Shown here: in pieces, positions 60,365 through 64,000 of the stretch | Position numbering within the stretch: position 1 is the first letter of the stretch | How the letters are laid out: each line of letters starts with the position of its first letter | Origin: Poecilobothrus nobilitatus | Taxonomy: Eukaryota; Arthropoda; Insecta; Diptera; Dolichopodidae | Direction: 5' to 3' | Assembly (NCBI GenBank): GCA_947095535.1 | Contig: OX352773.1 | Location: 265,848,515-265,912,514, forward strand | DNA length: 64,000 nucleotides | Notes under the pieces: model-generated | The model's input: only the letters and a program-made list of their open reading frames with translations | What the model was told of the DNA's origin: nothing | Databases searched by the model: none | Position numbers and translations under genes: made by a program

Positions 60365-60870
60365 TGTCCATTAATTATTGTGTCTTCAAGGATGTTCCCC
60401 AAAATTTTTTTGATAACCAATCTAGTACCATTTCATAGCATTGTTGGTTTGAGATTACGTCAAATTGAACTATAATAAAATCTCTGAATATTGTTGGAGA
60501 TCCAATTTTAATTCTAAATGATGTGGTGATATACCTGGTACATCAAACGAATTTAAAAATGCAGTTGCATAATTAACTCCTTCATTTAATCAATTGATTA
60601 AAATGTAAACAATTATTGTGTATTAATCATATTTTGTATAGTAAGATTAATTAATATTTTTTGCTGCTAAGCTTGTTCGCTTAACCATTGATGGTGTGAA
60701 TAATTGACTTCAATATTTGGAAACACTTTTTGTATGAGTTCATTTTGTGTAGATACAATATTACAAAATTTTTGTGGTAATTTAATATTTTGAGTGATTG
60801 GATTTATTGGCATTTTTCTATCACCGATTTCGAGTAATTGTTTTGAAAACTCTTCTGCTATTGGATCATT
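60365..60870 (-). pseudogene. Helitron/PIF1-type DNA helicase C-terminal remnant
   Basis: On the minus strand from 60867: DPIAEEFSKQLLEIGDRKMP and PQKFCNIVSTQNELIQKVFP, then WLSEQA and, after a frameshift, LAAKNIN; then GVNYATAF and LNSFDVPGISPHHLELKL, ending with NGTRLVIKKI and LEDTIING. This is the ordered C-terminal third of PIF1-like helicases (FxxxLLxIGxG, RAILAxxNxxVxxIN, EAVNYPxEFLNSL, PGxPxHxLxLKxG, CNGTRL). These helicases unwind DNA and, in Helitrons, are fused to a Rep nuclease. Several stops and frameshifts make it inactive. No Rep domain is visible. It is on the strand opposite to the nearby Helitron 3' end, so it belongs to another insertion. Confidence 0.7.
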
Positions 60871-60910
60871 TTATTGAACTCGCAAATTTTTTTCAAATTT
60901 GAATGTACTT

Positions 60911-61190
60911 GTGAACCTTTTCAAAATACTTATACACAGAATCAATAGGGTAGTCATGTTAACTTGGAGCATTTTGTTCTGATTAGAGGAGCAGAAGATA
61001 CTTTTTGGTATAAAAAACACTTGAAGTTGTATGACAGCTATGACTTTCTGTGAACCTTTTGAAAATACTTATACACAGCATCAATAATGTAGTTATGGCC
61101 GGTTAGCTTAGAGCGTTTTGTGGTGATTAGAGGATCAGAAGATACTTTTTGTTATAAAAAACACTTGAAGTTGTTTGGCAGCAATGTCTC
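60911..61190 (+). repeat. Two-unit tandem repeat of about 139 bp
   Basis: GTGAACCTTTTCAAAATACT (60911) recurs as GTGAACCTTTTGAAAATACT (61050). Both are followed by CTTATACACAG.ATCAATA, GATTAGAGGA.CAGAAGATAC and AAAAACACTTGAAGTTGT. The units look like a HINE core unit, but no matching ends were found. Confidence 0.6.
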
Positions 61191-61239
61191 CAGAGCCACC
61201 TACAAAAGAAAAACAAAAACCATTCGGAGCACCAAATGA

Positions 61240-61845
61240 ACACTCTTTTTATATTAGAATAAAAATAACTCTAAAAAACCCGATTTTGAGTTTGTTCCAT
61301 TTTGTATAGCTAAACTATTTTCAATTTCTTAAAAAGGTAAACATTTTTAACAAGTAAATTTTATGAGCTTTCGGATAAATATAAATTTCGTGATATACCT
61401 TATAACACAGAAGATATAAAAAAAAATTAAATTGTAAAATTCACCTTGAAGGGTTGTTTGATCCCCTTAATCGCATCATCGCCAATCCGGAGTCGTGCAT
61501 TTGTGCAAAGTTAAAAAAGAATCGGAAGCGGTAACTAAGCTAAAATGAAGCCCTTGTTAATCGTAAAAATTTGTGAATTAAATTATGTAGAGAAAAATAT
61601 TATACAGTTTTACTATTAAAACAATAAAATTGAATTAAATTTTATTTCCTTTATTTAACAAAAACCAATTAGGCATCAAATATACTTATTAGTAATTATA
61701 TTTAAATTTTTTGAACATAAAATTAATGATATAAAAACATTTTATTAAAAAAATTCAACCTAGTCAACATCAATATTTTATGTGATTATCGTAATTTTTA
61801 TTAATTCAAAATTAAATGATTTAAAATTCAAATAATTTTTTGTGT
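61240..61845 (-). repeat. Repeat J, 3' flank of the second odorant receptor
   Basis: The minus-strand counterpart of 33598-34250, starting directly after the receptor stop. Shared landmarks are CAAAGTTAAAAAAGAATCGG (complement side) and AAAATCGGGTTTTTTAGAG. It shows that the duplication of the receptor included at least 0.6 kb of 3' flank. Confidence 0.65.
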
Positions 61846-64000
61846 TTATTTTTTAAAGTTTATCATCACACTTAGAAAACTGTATGCATTTTTTAAAATC
61901 TGAAAAAATATGTTTTAAACCAAAAATATTAAAGAAAAAAATCATTTTTAATATAACTTACATTAACAAAAGTTATTAAATTTATGTCTAAAATATATGC
62001 CTTCAGTTTAATTGGATTTGCAACGGCAAGTCCATGTGCAATTATTAAATCTTTTCTTTGTTTTGGTTCAATTAAATACCATTTTCGATCATAAATTGCT
62101 GATGGAGTATCCAAACTCTTAAAAAACAAAAGTTTATGTATTTCAAAATTGACACAAAATTTTAACTATGTATAAGAGAAGACATAACGACCTAGTACAA
62201 GAGACATGTCGTGCTTGTTATTTAGATTAGCTATCATTTAAAAAAAAACTATACTTGAGAAATCAGATACATTAGTTCGAAACTACTTTACAGGGCATTT
62301 AGATGGAAGTATATTAAAAACTATCTCCAAAAATTAGACGAAAAACAGCCCCAAAAACCAGCTGATGTTCTTTATACACGTATGAATATATCTTCAAAAG
62401 GTATAATAAATTTACCATTACGTTTGTGACACCTTAAAGGAGTCGAGCTAGATATAGATTCAAGTGAATGAATCGGATCAGAATCGAATATGAATCGATT
62501 AAATGTCTGTCCGCCCGCCCGCATGATTCTGAAATTTGTATCACGTCACTTTTGCAAAATTGTTAGTTTCGTTATTTAAATCCAGCAAGTTCGGCCTGTG
62601 GGCAAAGATGTTGAGTTATATACCAACAACTTCTGTAAAATTCGGTTGTGCTAGAACAGCAGATTCGGGTAGCTCGCACATCTTGGAACTTAGTGAACCT
62701 GGGCATCTGAAATTTGAAAACTGTGATTAAGTTTAATAGTTATAACTTCTGTAAAATTTGATTGTGCTGGTACAACAGCTTTGGGTAGGTGCCATACTAC
62801 TTCTCTTTTTAAATGCAATTAACTCAGTGTCTATTGATGCAGGATATGTAAAATTTAGTGAAAAAATGTCAAGTTTCATGCCAGTAACTTGTGAAAAATT
62901 TGGTTGTCCTAGAGCAGCAGGTTCAGGTAGCTTGTTTATATTGGAACACACTTATAAGATGGAAATCTGAAATCTAATTGTAAAGATGGTCAAGTTTTAT
63001 AGAAACACCATATATTACGTTAATATGGGTATCCCAGAATTGACACAGTCTATTCTACTGCACTCTTCCTCGTTTTAATTTATTGTGAATTAAAACCCTT
63101 TTATTTTAAAAAGTTTTTTTATAACTCAATTATTTAATTATGACTAATAGATGTAAGTAAATATTTTAAATAACAAATCCGAGTCCATATCCGAGACGAA
63201 AAGAAAAATTCCATATTTAATAGAAATCAATCAATCAACCGCAAAGCCAAATTTTTATAAATATGTTCGGGTTATAAAGATCAAATTATAATAAATTATG
63301 ACAAAGAAATTATAAAATATTTATAGAATTATTTTTCTTTACTTACAGCGGTGATAACATTATCTCCTTCTCTATAAAAAATAAAACCAAGGCCTAATAC
63401 GATTATAAAGCCTACAAAAAGGAAGAATAAGGTTTCACCATAGTCACCCCACATTTTTGTTTCCTATATACAGAAAATTTTAATATTTACTTAAAAACTC
63501 TTTTTATTTAAGAAAAGTATTGTAAAGTATTTTACCATTGAATGAAGCATTATATAGCACAAAACTAAAGCTATAAAAAAATAATCAATTAAAACCGACA
63601 ATTTAAGAATATCCTGTATAGTCTGCGCATTCCTATATAAGTAAAATTTTTAAAATTTTTTAAAAAGTTACGAATATATATTTATTTTATTTATACCTTA
63701 ATATTTTTACATGTAATTCTATTTGTGATTTAAGAAATTTTCTCCATCTTTTAATATTATGTGAATCTTTTTCATCATAACGCCATCTACAATTGACGAT
63801 TCTCAATTGAAATTTAATATATAAAAGTAATGTAACACTAAATGTATCAGCAAACATTAAAGCTGCAAAAATAAAAATGCAACTAAATAAAGCAGTTCCA
63901 AAAGCTGCGATTGAATTTGCATCATTAAAAAATATTGGAAAGCATTCAACAAATTTCCTTGTTACATATCCTTTCGGAAAGACAATTTTATTAATAATCA
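61846..64000 (-). CDS. Insect odorant receptor paralogue, 3' part, runs off the window
   Basis: Minus-strand exons: 3 (63697 to beyond 64000), 4 (63536-63632), 5 (63347-63463), 6 (61962-62117) and 7 (61846-61899, ending in TAA). Exons 4 to 7 have exactly the lengths of those in the gene at 31109-33595, with GT-AG ends and the same phases. The visible frame is open throughout, including SLDTPSAIYDRKWYLIEPK and NAYSFLSVMINF, so it looks functional. It belongs to the 7tm_6 odorant receptors, which form odour-gated channels with Orco in sensory dendrites. Exons 1-2 and most of exon 3 lie outside. It is tail to tail with its paralogue and shares the intron 5 family E insertion. Visible amino-acid changes are concentrated in exon 3. 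Confidence 0.88.
62371..63077 (-). mobile_element. HINE/DINE-like element, family E, in intron 5 of the paralogous receptor
   Basis: Minus strand: AAACGAGGAAGAGTGCAGTA at 63077 down to TATTCATACGTGTATAAAG at 62371. It keeps a core unit (AAACTTGACATTTTTTCAC side) that is deleted in the copy at 32561-33080. Flanking intron sequence (GAACATCAGC.GG.TTTTGG) matches on the element's 3' side, so both copies descend from a single insertion. Confidence 0.8.

Overview
The window is strongly AT-rich eukaryotic DNA, almost certainly from an insect and most likely a fly (Diptera, probably Brachycera). Three things point there: an intact seven-exon insect odorant receptor gene with short introns; dense interspersed elements whose 3' ends (a GATCCTGATTC-like stretch, a GGAC/GTCC microsatellite and a TATACCC...GGGTATA stem-loop) resemble the DINE-1/INE-1 (Helentron-associated) elements known from flies; and remnants of insect retrotransposon clades. 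The species cannot be named from the sequence. There are no rRNA genes, CRISPR arrays or convincing free-standing tRNA genes.

Host genes. Only one host gene family is recognisable. A complete odorant receptor (7tm_6 family, 389 residues, 7 exons) lies at 31109-33595 on the plus strand. A close paralogue with the same intron positions lies on the minus strand at 61846-64000 and runs off the right edge. The two are tail to tail, about 28 kb apart, and both carry the same interspersed element at the same place in intron 5, so the insertion predates the duplication.

Mobile DNA. Four families of non-coding Helentron-like (HINE/DINE-type) elements, here called A, E, F and G, share one plan: a 10-14 bp 5' subterminal motif that is the exact reverse complement of part of the 3' end, a minisatellite core, and a (GGAC)n microsatellite near the 3' end. 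Copies: F at 1-1135, 13463-15028 and 58823-60086; E at 1136-2187, 32561-33080, 44752-47290 and 62371-63077; A at 9183-9880, 27464-30242, 36496-38518 and 47491-49994; G at 19513-20826, 36104-44725 (split), 50796-51120 and 55617-57411. Cores have been exchanged between families.

Retrotransposons. A Ty3/gypsy element (mag-like by gag and RT) occupies 36273-43607. Its LTRs are nearly identical, yet gag and pol are broken and protease and most of integrase are missing. It sits inside a G element, and an A element sits inside its 5' LTR, a three-level nest. Non-LTR retrotransposon remnants are at 3012-4165, 4909-5760, 11540-12460, 15870-16185, 18030-18255, 29279-30004, 34770-36040 and 52230-52930. 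Weaker remnants suggest Ty1/copia (13150-13430), a pogo/Tigger-like DDE transposase (12757-12975) and a Helitron/PIF1-type helicase (60370-60870). Two canonical Helitron 3' ends lie at 54723-54753 and 60191-60221. tRNA-derived SINEs are at 8004-8093 and 52314-52508, the second with a clean target-site duplication.

The rest is AT-rich unique or decayed sequence in which I see no gene. The window reads as heterochromatin-like or gene-poor DNA in which an odorant receptor duplicate pair survives among nested repeats.
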